From Isoetes taiwanensis (taxonomy: Eukaryota; Streptophyta; Lycopodiopsida; Isoetales; Isoetaceae): DNA of 64,000 nucleotides. The stretch is taken from contig JAJEKV010000062.1 of assembly GCA_021234155.1 (NCBI GenBank), forward strand, positions 126,001 to 190,000. Reading direction: 5' to 3'. Made by a program: the position numbers and the translations under genes. Positions within the stretch are counted from its first letter, which is position 1, and every line of letters begins with the position of its first letter. The notes beneath the pieces were generated by a model. It was given only the letters and a program-made list of their open reading frames with translations. It made no database searches and was not told where the DNA came from. Shown piece by piece: positions 9,955-23,080 of the stretch.

Positions 9955-12516
9955 ATGATGAAGTCGATGAATCTCGTCACGTAAAAACATGTATCAAGGA
10001 ATGGGTAGTGGGATGCCCTGAAAAATGCAATCGTAGCTCTAAATACATGTTGTAGTTTGTCTATATATGAAATAAAAGTATCTTACATCGCCATCGATCG
10101 TATGAATTCCATAAAAGGTCATATAAGCAATGTTGAGCACTCCAAATAAGAAAAATTACGTATAACCCCCGAACTTTGCTTTCAATTGACCAGAATGCAA
10201 AAACAAATTCTAGCCCTGTGGACCTCATAAACTAGGCAATGTTCTAGATGCGAAATCCAAAGATAAGTCGATACAATCGCCAGCTTTTCCCCGCTTTGAA
10301 TTACCTTACCAGCTTGTTGGAGTTGAAGCAGCCCAAGAACAAATTAGAAGCCTGCCCAATTTGTATCTCATAATTTGGCCCAAAGGATAAGAATTTGAGA
10401 ATCGTGCTTTGCGCAACAAGCAGCAAGTCTGGGTCTGATTGCTTACAGTGCAAAGGCAAGCGCAGGGTGTTGGGTCAGTTGAGAAAGAGAAGCCGGATAT
10501 GGCAAAGAAAGATGTGCAGCCGACCCTTGGTATGGCCATGGCTGCCTCTGCCCTCCGAAGAGCTTCCCAAAGCTTTGTAGAGGAAAAGATAGCGCCTCAG
10601 CCTAACATGCAGATAGAGGATTTCCTTATTCACTAACATGCAGCTCGGATTTCTTGCACAAATGCAGATTTATTGGATTGGAAGGTGACACCGTCGCTCC
10701 TTCGAACTGGCAGTTCTCCTCTGGGCGCCCAACTTTACATTCTCAAAAAATCCTCTGTTCTGCTCTAAAAAAATCATCTTTCTATCTATTTCGATCTATA
10801 AGCATCCGTTTATTTCAATCTGTTATCAGATTTAGCCCTTTCCATCCATTCATGTGCCAAAATGTATATCCTCTTGTTTAAATTCGGTTTTTCTGACATG
10901 CCGAAAATTTTTTGGATTTTTTTCTAAGGTAATTTTCCTAAGGTTTTAGAGGTATTAGCATCCCGGAAACATTTCCGACAGTCCAAAAATCGAGAATTTT
11001 TTTTTTTCATAGTTTGGGTTTTTGGGATAGGGATTTCTAAACGGGCTGGAGAGGGGTGCCAGATTTTGTGGCATGCATGCCACGATTCATTTGGCATGGA
11101 CAACATCTATCTATCCTCACCAGATTAGACTAAATCAAGCAAATGTATCCGCTTCGACTTTAGTTCTATGCATAGCCAGGGTTCTAAGCTGATTTTTGAA
11201 GCCTTTAGCTGGCGGCAAAAAATCCTGGAATCCAAAAATTGCGCCTGTGGCATCTTCTATGATTTGGAATTTGCATTTCGTCGATTTGGCGGATTCCTTA
11301 TCCTTGACATGTAGATTATCCGTCCAGAGATAACTTAACAGGTTATATGCAGATTACTAGATGAGGTTCGAGCGACTTTGGATCGGCAATGCATGTTCTT
11401 TGTTTCCAGGTTAACCGAATCTGTCCATCTGTTCTTTGATTCTCAAGTTGTTATTCTTCAAAGATCATTCAAGTAGGTAACTCTGGGTTATAACACAATG
11501 AATTTGATGATTTTTGATATTCTTGGCTAACAATTTTTTGTTGGTTACTGACAGTGGCAGGCAGCTATGGGTGCTTACATCACGTTCAGCCTCTTATTGC
11601 CTTTGTAAAAAGAATTTTTGAATAGGTGCCAAAGGTTAGCAAATTGTGTCTCTACTCATCTACTTCTTTAGGATACAAGCATGCTGACAGTGATTGCTAG
11701 GCCAGACAAAATGAAAATAAATATGTATTTCCCATATACTGTAGCATCCTAAAGCAACTTTAACTTTGTTTCAGCTGGACATGTCTCCATATCAGGTCTG
11801 CTTGATTTTGAGGCAGGTAGCCATGATTCTGCTTGGAAAGATGAAGAATTGCATCCATGAAGATGATGCGCAAGGAGATGTATACTTTTTGCAGAATGGA
11901 ATGATTCAACCCAGCTTACAAAGAATAGAGGCCTGGCTCACGGCTTCCTTTGAAATGTGACTAATAAACTATAGGTCTTCCTGCCCAATTTGATATTTTC
12001 CATATGCATGCACAAGGTTGGAACAATGGAAGGAATTCGATTGTTACATGGGACCGCACTTTCAGATCCAGCCTTATCTTTCCTATAGAGGCTCTATATG
12101 ATCTGGTTGTCTGGAAGTTCCCTGTCGAGTTTAACCTTTTCCATTTATGCTTTTTTTGTTATGCAGTGATCATTCACAGGGAGTTCATCTGAATCTTTGA
12201 GTTGCGTAATGCACAAAGTGGTCTGTTGAACCTGTGCCTTTGTCAAAAAATGTGCAGCATGGACCTTTTTCTCCCTGGAGTTGTCAGCTTCAAGCAGGTC
12301 TGTTTCTCCACTCATACACTTAACAAATTTCTTAAGTAGCTCTGTCTCTCTTTGAGGCTAAGAGAAAGTAAAATGACTATTTTTTATAGCACTGGCACAC
12401 TATATAGTAGTTCAGTAATGGAATTGAGTATGGATGATGCACTAATCGCCTTTCGCCTAGAATCCAACCAAGGCCTTCGATCTTCAAATGACAAAAAAAA
12501 AATGTTGCTACTTTGG
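9955..12516. other. Intergenic, possible isolated exon near 10.45-10.64 kb
   Basis: No complete gene is recognised. At 10451-10636 a frame reads VEKEKPDMAKKDVQPTLGMA and continues with an Ala/Arg/Ser helix-like stretch to a stop. An AG just before it (GCTTACAG, about 10440-10447) could be a splice acceptor. It may be a terminal exon of an unidentified gene or a gene fragment. The rest shows only short frames. Confidence 0.3.
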
Positions 12517-12795
12517 TGCAGTGCTGTGTACCCGTATTTGGTGCTAGAGTTATTTGTTGGGCATATATTCTGTAGAATATGAGACTACATAAATCAATGT
12601 TTATGTCCTTTCTATAATAGAATGTTGACTAGAAGTTATTTAATTTGCACCCTTTGGTGTACCCAAGTATTCGGTGCTAGAGTTATTTGTTGCACATATA
12701 TTCTATAGAATTGAGACTACATAAATCAACGTTAATCAACGTTTTTGTCCTTCCTATAATAGAATGTTGACTAGAAGCTATTTGGCTTGCACCTT
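12517..12795. repeat. Tandem duplication, about 133-bp unit
   Basis: Units at about 12517-12650 and 12651-12795 both contain GGTGCTAGAGTTATTTGTTG, then TAGAAT.GAGACTACATAAAT and ATAATAGAATGTTGACTAGA. They are collinear with a few substitutions. The second unit also has a small internal duplication (TCAACGTTAATCAACGTT). Confidence 0.85.
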
Positions 12796-13373
12796 TTGTT
12801 CTGAAAGCCCATATTTGCTTTTATTATTGATGATGTAGCAAAACACACAACTCCTTTATTTTATCGCAATCAATCTGCAGTGTGCTCGCTACTTGCAAGT
12901 TCCATGGACTAACAGGATGATGTATAGACAACAAAGATTGTAGTGTGCATCTAATTCATGCTTGAATAATGTGTACTCAATGCCGTTGTACATATATTTG
13001 CATAATTGCTGGCAGACTGTTCAACCAAATGACATACAGAATGTCACCCATGTGGTCAAGTTATTGAACCTACTCTTTGATAAGTGGTTCTAAGGCAGAG
13101 CCACTTAAGAACAAAAGAACCTGCTAATCTCTATCATTTTCCTGTGTACATATGTTTCTCTCATATCCTTTTCTATAAATCTATGCATTTTTTTCATCAC
13201 AAAAGGTACTCTGTTTACCATGTCAATATGTGGATTTTAATTGCTTATCTTTCCACAAGATTGCAGGCTTTTTATTCAGATTTTCACTTTTAGTTGACAA
13301 TGGGTTTCTATATGGCGTGCTTTTTCAGGAGAGCAAAATTCATGTCATCTGACGTTAGAAGAAAATATCCCAG
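12796..13373. other. AT-rich intergenic, nothing recognised
   Basis: Only short frames without domain or promoter signals are present. Confidence 0.45.
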
Positions 13374-13800
13374 AGCTATGGATCAAGCAAGTTTCCTACA
13401 TCATTATCCGATATCGCATTTAAGTTTACACCATTTGCAAGTAGGCTTAAACATTGATGTCGATATATCGAGAAATAATAATAAATGAAGCTTTTATATG
13501 CATGTATTCAAATTGGGTTCACTTTTTGTGCTAGAATCCAAAAACCTATCCACTTTGCGCAAGTTGGGTAGACTGCTCGCACCTTGAAGCAAGTTCTCTA
13601 TATCATTTGTAATGTGCTTACACATTAATTTTGCTATTGAGGAGAAGTAATAATAAATATAAAGGTTTTCAATGCATGAATTCAAATTTGTTTTATTTTT
13701 GTGCTAGAATGCCTAAAACTCGGCCCATTTTGGTAAATTATTAGGGCTCTGGATCAAGCAGTGTACCGAATTTGCATAAGATTGGTTTGAGTGGCTTACA
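13374..13800. repeat. Satellite-like array, three units of about 175-190 bp
   Basis: Units begin near 13374, 13563 and 13744. Shared blocks include GGATCAAGCA..., GAGAARTAATAATAAATRWA, ATGCATG.ATTCAAATT and TTTTTGTGCTAGAAT, in the same order. The copies differ by many substitutions. The unit length is nucleosome-like, but with three copies it cannot be called a satellite. Confidence 0.7.
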
Positions 13801-15278
13801 CCCTCTTTGATTGAGTAATCACAAAGAAGCAAAGAAAAGAAGACAATGCTTCTAACTCATAAGTATAGCCTCATTTTGTTGATAGTTAAGAGCTTCAAGA
13901 ATGTACCGTTGGAAACGCTACTCATAATACCAACATTTTTGTAGGCCATCTCCAAGCAGAAAATTGTGATTTTGAATCGGGCTTTAAATCATAATTTGAT
14001 ATCACTTGAAAATGCCATTATTTTTCAGCGTAACTATTGGTTTAGGGAAGCTTCACATTGCTATTGGTTCTCACTCTCATATTATATTTCATGGTCACAC
14101 ACCAAGAAACCATGTCTATTTGCATCTTCCTCCTTCGACGTCTTCTTTAAAAATATAATTATTTTTTTGACCAAATGACCACATGGGTTGTGTCTCTAAC
14201 AAGCCATTAGTGGTGATGTACAAGTCTTATCACAAAACTATGGTGTTACTCATATTTTACATGCCAAAGCAAAGGGTGATGATAGTTATTATTATGACAA
14301 TTTGTTTATTGTCACATCGCAACACTTTGAATAAAATCACATTGCAACACTTTGAATAAAATCACAAGTAACCATGTATAAGTTTTATCCCCTTCACAGC
14401 TAGACCATGTTTTGAACATGTTTCGTAAAACAACACGACGATCATATAGGTTCAAATGTTGTTCATGTTGGACATGGGATTCTTTGCAAAGATAAGATCT
14501 AGGTGGAAATTAAGACTATAAATTAGGAATTCGCATTGCAATATCAAACTAATTCAAGAGTTCATGCACTTTCTTTTTGTACAAAGGCTCGACTCTTGGT
14601 GTGCGTGCCCAAGATAATAATCACTCATATTCCAACAAAATAAGCTAAGATATGCTCTTCTTTTATGTTCTTTCCTTAGTTCTAGGCTTAATCCAATAAG
14701 AATTTTCATTGTAGACATTCCTTCACATACATCTCTCTGCATTCCATTCCTTCACCTATTGCCATTCAAGTAGAAGAGACTCAATTTGCTCACAATCTTA
14801 GCACCTGCTCAATCAAAATAAGCTCACATGTAATGCAAATTGCCACTTCTACCCTCTAAATCGCATATTTACTTATAGTTCACACAATCCAAATTACAAC
14901 TATTGTTGCTTTCACATTCCAATACAAATTTCAATAGGTTCCTAAAGCCTACCAATGCTTCACAATAAAATAATTTTGATACAACTATCTCATAAACAAA
15001 AACAACGCATTGTAAAATGAGACCAAATCCACAACTTTTGCACAATGGTTCTTTATCCTTATCAATGATCTCACACCCACACTCACATTCACATCTTCCT
15101 TCCTTTTTAGCATTTGTCAAATACAAAAATTGCCACATTCTTTTATAGTGGCCAACAATCAAGAACCACTATTTCAAATTGTAGTGCCGCACCATAACTA
15201 GTATCATATAGATATCGGATTTAAGATATTTGCATGTGCACTCGGTGTTTGTTTTACAAAAACGCACGTATTGTTGGC
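13801..15278. other. Intergenic with a 25-bp tandem pair
   Basis: CACATYGCAACACTTTGAAT plus AAAAT is repeated head-to-tail at 14313-14337 and 14338-14362, with one mismatch. A minus-strand frame at 14869-15162 is Cys-containing but has no recognised domain. Nothing else is supported. Confidence 0.5.
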
Positions 15279-15289
15279 ATATAAATAGA
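15279..15289 (+). promoter_or_regulatory. Isolated TATA-like box
   Basis: CATATAAATAG is followed by a GC-richer leader-like stretch and CTCGGTAATC, a possible splice donor (about 15353). No open gene follows within the next 700 bp, so this may be the promoter of a decayed gene or transposon. Confidence 0.25.
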
Positions 15290-15299
15290 AGGCATCCTT

Positions 15300-16061
15300 A
15301 AACGCTCAACACAACTTGAACTCCACGGGCGCTTTTATTTTCGCATCGCCTCCTCGGTAATCAATCCTTTGCACTCTTCTTCTTGCTCCTTACATTCTAT
15401 ATTTCTAATTCCCTTCTCTCGACCATTCTATAAGTACATTATATATCTCCATTAAGATCTACACTAATATTTCATGTATACTATTACCACTTACTTTAAA
15501 TCCTTTACGAAATTCAAACTATTTGAATATTCCTTGCTCAGGAGTTAATAGTGTCTCAAGCAATTTCAGATGGGCAAGCCATTGTCTGAGGCCATGGTTA
15601 TGATGACATCTAAGATTAAAAAATTTCTATATGTAACGATTAAAGTAAAGGGAGATGTGGAATGTGGTTGGATCCATGGATCCTGAGTTTCTTTTGATAC
15701 TTTAGTCAGGAACATTTTCTCGCCTAGCTCCTTGCTCAACAAACTAGAAGTAATCGAAACAAATTACCCTTTAGGCGCCATATCCTATTATCTTGAGAAG
15801 TACATGGGTTGTGGCTCCATTGGTCCTGCAGGTATCTTCAGAGTGGAGACTGAAATGGTGGATGGTAGGATTGAAGTTGGGATATTTAGTGACATCTTAT
15901 CCCATAGTTAGTAATTGAACCGACTTGGATTATTGAATGTACCTTTGTTTAATTTAATATCGATGTTAACATCTACATAACGTTAATGTGTGTTATTGGG
16001 TTGGAATGTGCATGTTTGGATCTATTTTGATTTTTGTTTTTTATATCTTGCATTGTAGTAG
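15300..16061. other. Intergenic, nothing recognised
   Basis: No frame longer than a few tens of codons and no domain is visible. It probably belongs to the 5' part of the mobile region that follows. Confidence 0.35.
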
Positions 16062-16464
16062 ATGGCAGAATTGGTTGAGGAGACTATTGCGGCTAAAGTT
16101 GACCTCGAAAGTAATGGGATCGACGAAGTCTCCTCGAATCGCTCACGCATATGAATGCGGATTTGAATAATAATCGTATCAATGCGAAGGTATCCGCGAT
16201 GACTATCGTGAAGGGAACCCTTCGCAAGTACGACGAACCAAATCAAGCAGTACATAGCATCGCATAGGAAACGTGATGGCAAGGAAATTTCGAGAACAGG
16301 TGGATAGGCTTTATGAAGAGCTAGATAAAATATCTAAGGATTATATCACTCTTTCGATCAGTGTTAAAAGGCTCACTGCGCAATTAACGCATCTCCACCG
16401 ATTGTTGCAAATTGTTGAGGCTAGTGATGCTGTAAGATCGGCAGTATTAGAGGGAGAGATGTAG
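16062..16464 (+). pseudogene. Decayed small coiled-coil protein
   Basis: Three short segments lie in different frames: MAELVEETIAAKVDLESNGI from 16062, MNADLNNNRINAKVSAMTIV from about 16153, and a 62-residue frame from ATG 16276 to 16464 (FREQVDRLYEELDKISKDY..., heptad-like Leu/Ile spacing). Together they look like one small helical protein broken by two shifts. Its position just before the Helitron suggests an accessory gene of that element or a captured gene fragment. The family is not recognised. Confidence 0.3.
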
Positions 16465-16498
16465 ATGACTTGATCATGTTATGTGCTTATGATAACTA

Positions 16499-16960
16499 GA
16501 TGATAATGCCATTGCCATGGACATGTTATAGTATACTTTTTCCTTGCGAGACGTAACATGCTCTCAATATATTTTCGTTATAATAGACTCGCTACGTAAG
16601 GTATATACGGTGAAATGAATTGTGGATTACGCCATTATAAGGATTAGATAATCCTTGTGAGGCATAATATACTATCAACATAATTCCATCGCAATAAACA
16701 CATTATATGAGGTATATGCTGTGAGCTAAATTGTGAATTACTCCATGTGATGATAATGCCACTGCTATGGACATATTATAAGATACTTTTTCCTTGCCAG
16801 TCGTTATATGCTCTTGATATATTTTCGTTATAATAAACTCGTTACATATGGTATATACTATGGGATAATTAAAAATCATGCCATTACTATGGACATCTTA
16901 TAAGATAATCGTGCCATTACTATGGACATCTTATATGATACATTAGATGCTATGAATTAT
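16499..16960. repeat. Tandem repeats, three to four units of about 124 bp
   Basis: Units near 16499, 16625 and 16748 share GATGATAATGCCAYTGCYAT, ACTTTTTCCTTGC, ATATTTTCGTTATAATA and TATATAC.RTG blocks. The middle unit is the most diverged. A partial further repeat (ATGCCATTACTATGGACATC) occurs twice at about 16878-16930. These precede the Helitron coding start. Confidence 0.8.
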
Positions 16961-17136
16961 GAGTTGTGTCATAGAATGCATGATGATGACCTACGTTAAT
17001 AATGCAATTCCTTTGATCCAAATTACATACTCCCAATCTCATTGCTATCTATCTGAGGGAAGGTATTCTTGGATGAGACAAACATGTAAGTCTTCTTCTC
17101 GTGATCATTGCGCACGCAATAGAATTTGCATTGAAT

Positions 17137-20100
17137 ATGGATGATAACACATCGAGCCCAACTGAGAATCACATGGAATCGAGAAGGATAGGACGGTATG
17201 CAAGTTTGCGAGCAATGGCAAGAGATCGTGCTAGACGACGTCTAGTGGACAGATAGGAGAGACCCTTCGTGCTCCACCAATAATAGATTATAGGGGGAGG
17301 AATCAACAGTTGGAGCGTGAGCTGCATGCAAGCTTGAGTGATGTTGCTCGAGAGGTGGTAATGAGAGAGCCGAGACAACCACCAAGACAACGCCAACCCG
17401 AGGGCTAGCTAATTAGACAGAGCTCCTTTACATACAAATGAACTTAGGGTAAAACGAATTTTTCCAAGTGCAAATGTTCCGGCCTACTAGTGAAAGTTTA
17501 ACCATTCAAGAGTCACCTGGTAGTTGGAGGTGAGCGTATCACCAGAATCGAACCGGTATGCTAGATTGAGTGAGGAAGGCGGGAGGAAGTGCGCAGAGGC
17601 TTAAGGGAACCGTGATGCAATTTACGCGAATCCTCCTTCGCTACTGGAGTTAGGATAAGTGACTTTATTTCAAGCCTGGATGTCCTACCTACATTTGAAA
17701 GGGAATTACACGAGGGGTCACCAGTAGTTGGAGGCCAACAAAGTACGTATAGATCAGGATGGTATGCTAGTTTGAGTGAGGAAGGCAGGGATGAGGTAAC
17801 GACGAGGCAAATAGAGCGATGTAGAAATTTTCGAAGTTGGTCAATGCTCATCGAGATGTAGCTCGTATAGAGTGGACATCAAGCAGATGAAGTACTCAAC
17901 CTCGAATGGTAAACATACATGGACGCACCAATGAAAACGAAGTTGGTCAATGACCTCATCGGCAATTAAAACGTGATCATAACACGCATGAAAGGTGATG
18001 GTATGCAAGGTTAACCGAGGAGGACAGAGATGAAGTACGCCAACCTAGGAGGGCTAGCGAATTAGATAGAGCCCTTTACATAGAAATGAACTTAGGGTAA
18101 ACGAATTTGCTCCAAGCAAATGTTCCGCCCGCTAGTGAAAGCGAACTACTCAAGGAGTCACCGGTAGTTGGAGGTGAACAGAATACCTGTAACTCGAACT
18201 GGTATGCTAGATTGAGTGAGGAAGGCAGGGAGGAAGTGCGTCGAGGGCTAAGGAACGGTATGCAAATTTACGGAATCCTCCTTCGCTGGCGAGTTAGGAT
18301 AAGTGACTTTGTTTCAAGCCCGATGTCCTACCTACATTTGAAAGGGAGTTACACGAGGGGTCACCAATAGTTGGAGGCCAACAGAGTAATGCATGCATCG
18401 TGATGGTATGCTAGATTGAGTGAGGAAGGCAGGGATGAGGTGCGACGTAGGCAAATAGAGCGATATAGAAATTTGCGTGAAGCTGCTCGAGATGTAGGTC
18501 GTACTAGGAGTGGACATCAAGCAGGATAGCCTCAACCTGGAATGGTAAACATACATGGAGATGGAACAAAAAGAATTGTTCCAACTCTAAACATGTTAAC
18601 AACCAATGAAAACGAGTTGGTCAATGACTCATCGGCAATTGCGGGTGATCATAACACGTACAGAGCAGGATGGTATGCAAGGTTAACTGAGGAGGACAGA
18701 GATGAAGTACGCCATAGACGAAGAGAGCATTATGCGAACTTGCCTGATCAAGAAAGGGATCGTATACGTCTAATAGACAGAGGACGGCACACAAGTATAG
18801 CTGCTGCAGGCACGACATCTAGCCATATCGAGATGCAAGGAGGTAGTATGGAGGACGACTCAAGTGTCAAGGGTGCTTGCACATTGGCAAACTGCGTGCA
18901 CAACATATGAGAACAAAGAATTAATCGAATGTTCACGATGTGCACATAGAATAAACGATGCACGTATTGCCATATTCCATTGTTGAATGTTGAACAAAAT
19001 GGGTTTTGTTGTAATAAGGGAAAGTGGTTGTTCCCCGCAGCTTACCTTCCTTGCCCGATGCATTGGTTAATTTATACAACATGCCCGGTTTCAATGGAGT
19101 ATGTAGAAAGATAAATAGACTATTTTGCTTCAATGCGTTTGGAGTTGATGGAGAGTTCATCAACTTGACTTCCCTTCATCGCTGATCGATCACGGGTCGT
19201 GACGTATCATCGGTTGCTTCCAACAAGAGATACTGGAAATCCCATACACTGGTATATATATGACGATTCACAACGTTATGTGCAAGCAGGACTTCAGGGT
19301 GTGCCTTTTCAGTGGGTTGCAGCCATTGGTTCAATTCTCGATCGAGCAAATCTATTTATTAGACACCTTCAACTATGGGAGGTGCATATGCCTTCGGCAT
19401 ATATTACGTTGAGGGAGTAATTGGGAGCGATGAAATAGTGGCAATTGCAGAGGTCAGCAATACGACTGATATTGCATCCCAAGTTGCAGGCTTTTGGGAT
19501 CGAAATGCGGGTGAACCGACTTTTATGAATATTCTTGATTCCATGTATGAACCTTTGCAATATCCACTACTATTTCCGCATGGTACATCAAGGTGGGTTC
19601 TTAGGAAGGAATATGGTTTCACGCGAACTACAATGGTACAAGCAAGAATCTTGCATGAGGATAGGTTCCTTCACCGGGCCGCTTTATGTGGGAGTATCTC
19701 GCTGATATGTATTCAAGGGTTGAGGATGCACGACTAAATTACTTTTAGGACTTCCGCCTTCAGGAATAGAAGGATTCAATACGATGAGGATTACTCTGAG
19801 CGAGAAAATGACAATCAAAATGATGTTATCCTTCCTTCATCGTTCTTGGGTTGTCAAAGGTGGTGCTCTGATGCCGCCTGGATGCGCTGGCATTGTCTAG
19901 GGTCAAAAGGCCGCCAACTCTATTTGTTACAATGACGACTAACACGGATTGGCCGTAAATAAGGGCTGCCCTTTGGGCTGGACAAAATGCTTCGATATAC
20001 CTATCAATCGCGTTGTTCGATGTTTTCATGGAAGGTTGCAACGCCTAAAAGAATTGTTGCATAAATTCTTTCAAAGGGTATCATATATAATAACAACAGA

Positions 20101-22920
20101 GTAGAGTTTCTCGGCGAGGATTACCGGATTCGCGATCTTGTGTTACGCATCAACCGTATATACCAATAGAATGTGTGATGAAATTATATCCGCAAATACC
20201 AAGTGATCCAATTATTCGAAAGCATGTCCAAAAATTTATGATTCATAGACATTCTAATAGATGCTCCCCCACGGGTGCTTCTTGCCGCTATAACTATCCA
20301 AAACTAGTTAATCCAACGACACACCTTTGACTCAAAAAGGGTACGTGCAATATAGGAGGAGGAGTGTAGATGACGCTGATAGTTCCATATAATGCATTCT
20401 TGCTTCATGAACTCGATTGCCATATTATGGTTGACATCGCATCCAATCGCGTATGTCTTCTTATCTCTATGGTTACATATATAAGGGCTTTGATACCGCA
20501 AGATTCCAAATTACTCAAGAGAGGCATACAAACACCTGAGATGTCATCGGCCTTGATCAACAGAGAGTTCCAATCACACGGAGATACACAAGCGAGTGGT
20601 GAGCATACAAATCTCAATACAGTCATTGCTCTCGAAAACATTCCGCAGACGATACTAACGCATCGTTCCTAGAGATGAGATATGTGAGTACTTAAGGGCA
20701 CGATACCTTTCTACCATGGAGGCATCTTGATAATAATGTCATACGACATAACTAACAAGTCCCTTTGTCTGTAAATGTCTACCTTTGCATCTATTAAGCA
20801 AATACAAGATCATTGTTGGACCGATACTTCTTACGAATCACCGATCATGTATTCGATATCGCGACTTATATTCAATACTACAAACAAGATAATGCTAACA
20901 CCCTTTAACCCATCGCTAGCATCCTAATGCGGATCATATGTAGAACAAGAGCAAGAAGGAATTACACGAAGCATCGCGGAGGAAAAAGGATTAGACAACC
21001 ATTAGTATGTAGAATACGCTTACTATTACCTAAGGTCGGCGAGGCGTTCTACTTAAGACAATTTTGTTGCAACGGCCCGCCCGTGACGGGAGATGAATTA
21101 AAGAGGGTTAATGATCAAACTTATGAGATATATCAACAAAGGCTGCAAAACGGGGGTTTGTTTATGCACACAAATGAAGCAATGTTAGTTATGGAAGAGG
21201 CAACTTCTCTATCATTGAGTCCAACGCAGCCTACGCTTTTTTTGCCATGTTAATACTTGATCGGGACCAGCAAATGATTTATGGACCAAGTTTCGTGTGC
21301 CTATGAGCCTTGACTTATTAGGATCTAATATCCTAATGATGATGTAATTGCTTTCAATGAATCTCTGCACTTAGTCAATAATATTCTCGTTCAGCATGGG
21401 ACTAACATCATGGCGTTTGGGCTGCAATTGCAACATCGTATTGGCAGAGATGTGATGCACGAGCTAGCAAAATTTTCTGACCACGCATCGTACCTAGAAT
21501 CTATGCTTCAAATGTCAAGTATAATGAATGATAACCAGCTAGAAATATTTCATTTCATAAAACAATGATTGGAATCTCCTCTAAGCAATGACCCTATATT
21601 TGTAGATGGAAAAGCTGGCACAGGGAAAACATTTGTTTTGAAATGCATATGCTTTCTCATACGCAGCAACAGAGGCATAGTCCTTCCATGTGGTAATAAC
21701 AAAGACCGCAGCCCGACTATATGCAAAAGGCGAACGACATACATTCCCCCTATTTCCGTGATCCCCCAATTGAAAATAATGCTGGGCTACATTCGATGTT
21801 AGACCCCGATTCAGGAGCAGCACAACTCATCGCTGCGGCTAAGGTCATTATCTGGGATGAGTTTCCAATGGCCAATAAGGCCGTAATAGAAAGCGTAAAT
21901 CATGTGTTGCAACGACTGTGTGGAAACAATCTTCCTTTTGGTGGAAAACATTTCATAGCCGCCGGGTGATTTTAGGCAAGTCGCACTTGTAGTAAAGGGG
22001 TGGGGGAGGGATTGCAGCATTCGCATCTATAAAATCATCGCCGCTATGGAAAGTCTTTCGCGTGTTGAGGTTGCATCAACCAATAAAATGCGAATGAGAT
22101 CCGTAGCTCATGCATTTTGTTGACAATATTGGGGAGAACTGGATTTATTCAACATAACTACAAACATTGCAGATACAGTTGAATTCCTCTATCCAACAAA
22201 TATCCTCCACGATCCAATCGAATGTAACAAACGAATTTCCCTCGCTCCAATCAACAGGCACGTTGACGATTTCAATGGTCGGGTCTTAAGCAGGGTTCCT
22301 AACCAGGATAAGTTGTATTACAACCATGATCATATAACCGAACAAGACCAACTTATTCATGACCATCCCTACGCAACATCGGATTTCTTGAATAATTTCA
22401 CACACTCTGGGATTCCCAATCATGAACTCACACTTAAGGTGGGGGCGATATGTCATGTGATGAAACGATTAGACATGGAGAAGGGACTTGTGAAGAATGC
22501 TAGAGTTGTGATTGAATCGATGCATGAGAAGTTTGTAATGGTGAGGGTTTTAGGTGATCCAGAAGGGAACATGTGCCCGATTTCCAAAACAGATTTCTTC
22601 TATCAACCAGAAATCCACCCATGGACTATTCATCGACGACAATTACCACTTCACTATCGCATTAAACGCTTAATAGCCGCCGGGGTTTAACATTGGATCG
22701 AAAGTGGTCATTGATCCGCTTCATGAATGTCTTTGCACATGGCGGCTATATACCTGCTTTACCCGTATGAAAACGTGCATAAGACCCGCTAATACTCCTC
22801 TCCCCCTGAGAACACCTAATCACAAGTACTTTGAACGCCATCTACAAGGAGCTACTCTAACAAAAGGTACATTTCCTCTAGCATATCATACAAATATCAT
22901 TGTATGTGTGTTACCTTGCT
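17137..22920 (+). pseudogene. Helitron Rep/helicase gene remnant
   Basis: The chosen start is ATG 17137 (MDDNTSSPTENHMESRRIGR). The N-terminal part consists of repeated WYARLSEEGREEVR-type segments. The Rep region is visible at 19375-19735 (FWDRNAGEPTFMN, PLQYPLLFPHGTSRW) and near 19915-19990 (LFVTMTTNTDWP). The segment expected to hold the HUH histidines, at about 20118-20135, reads GLPDSR rather than the family's GLPHxH. The zinc/Cys region (C..YPK...YRRRS, VPYNAFLLHELDCHI) runs at about 20270-20440. The helicase follows at 21569-22920: Walker A GKAGTGKT (about 21610), Walker B VIIWDEFP (about 21847-21870), and C-terminal blocks PNHELTLKVGA and KNARVVIESM (22420-22520). Helitrons transpose by rolling circle using Rep nicking plus a 5'-3' helicase. 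Many frameshifts make this copy dead. Confidence 0.8.
17398..18712 (+). repeat. Tandem duplication of about 650 bp in the Helitron N-terminal region
   Basis: Unit A (about 17398-18044) and unit B (about 18045-18712) are collinear. Both begin GAGGGCTAGC.AATTAGA and both contain GGTATGCTAGATTGAGTGAG, CTACCTACATTTGAAAGGGA and GACAGAGATGAAGTACGCCA. Within each unit the WYARL(S/T)EE motif recurs three times. Unit A has lost a segment near 17925 that unit B retains (18560-18600). The duplication therefore sits on top of an older internal repeat. Confidence 0.85.
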
Positions 22921-23080
22921 AACAAATTTGAAGGAATTTCCACCACCGCAGAAGTGGCGGCTGCATATAACTCCCTCGCTACCCTTCCACAGAAAGTGAT
23001 AGAGAACCGAGTTCAAGTAAGTAAGGATCTCCTTCCCGGCCCGAGATCACAAACATGTTTCCTTGCATTTTAGTTACAAA

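Noticed and set aside
11766-11960. 64-codon frame as an exon
   Set aside because: No recognisable domain and no convincing flanking splice sites; kept as unannotated.
14869-15162. Cys-rich minus-strand frame (CECECGCE...CKSCGFG)
   Set aside because: Cys spacing fits no known zinc motif, the local DNA shows no coding bias, and there is no promoter or supporting neighbour.
16499-16960. CRISPR-like array
   Set aside because: Units are about 124 bp, imperfect and directly adjacent with no unique spacers, and the genome is eukaryotic.
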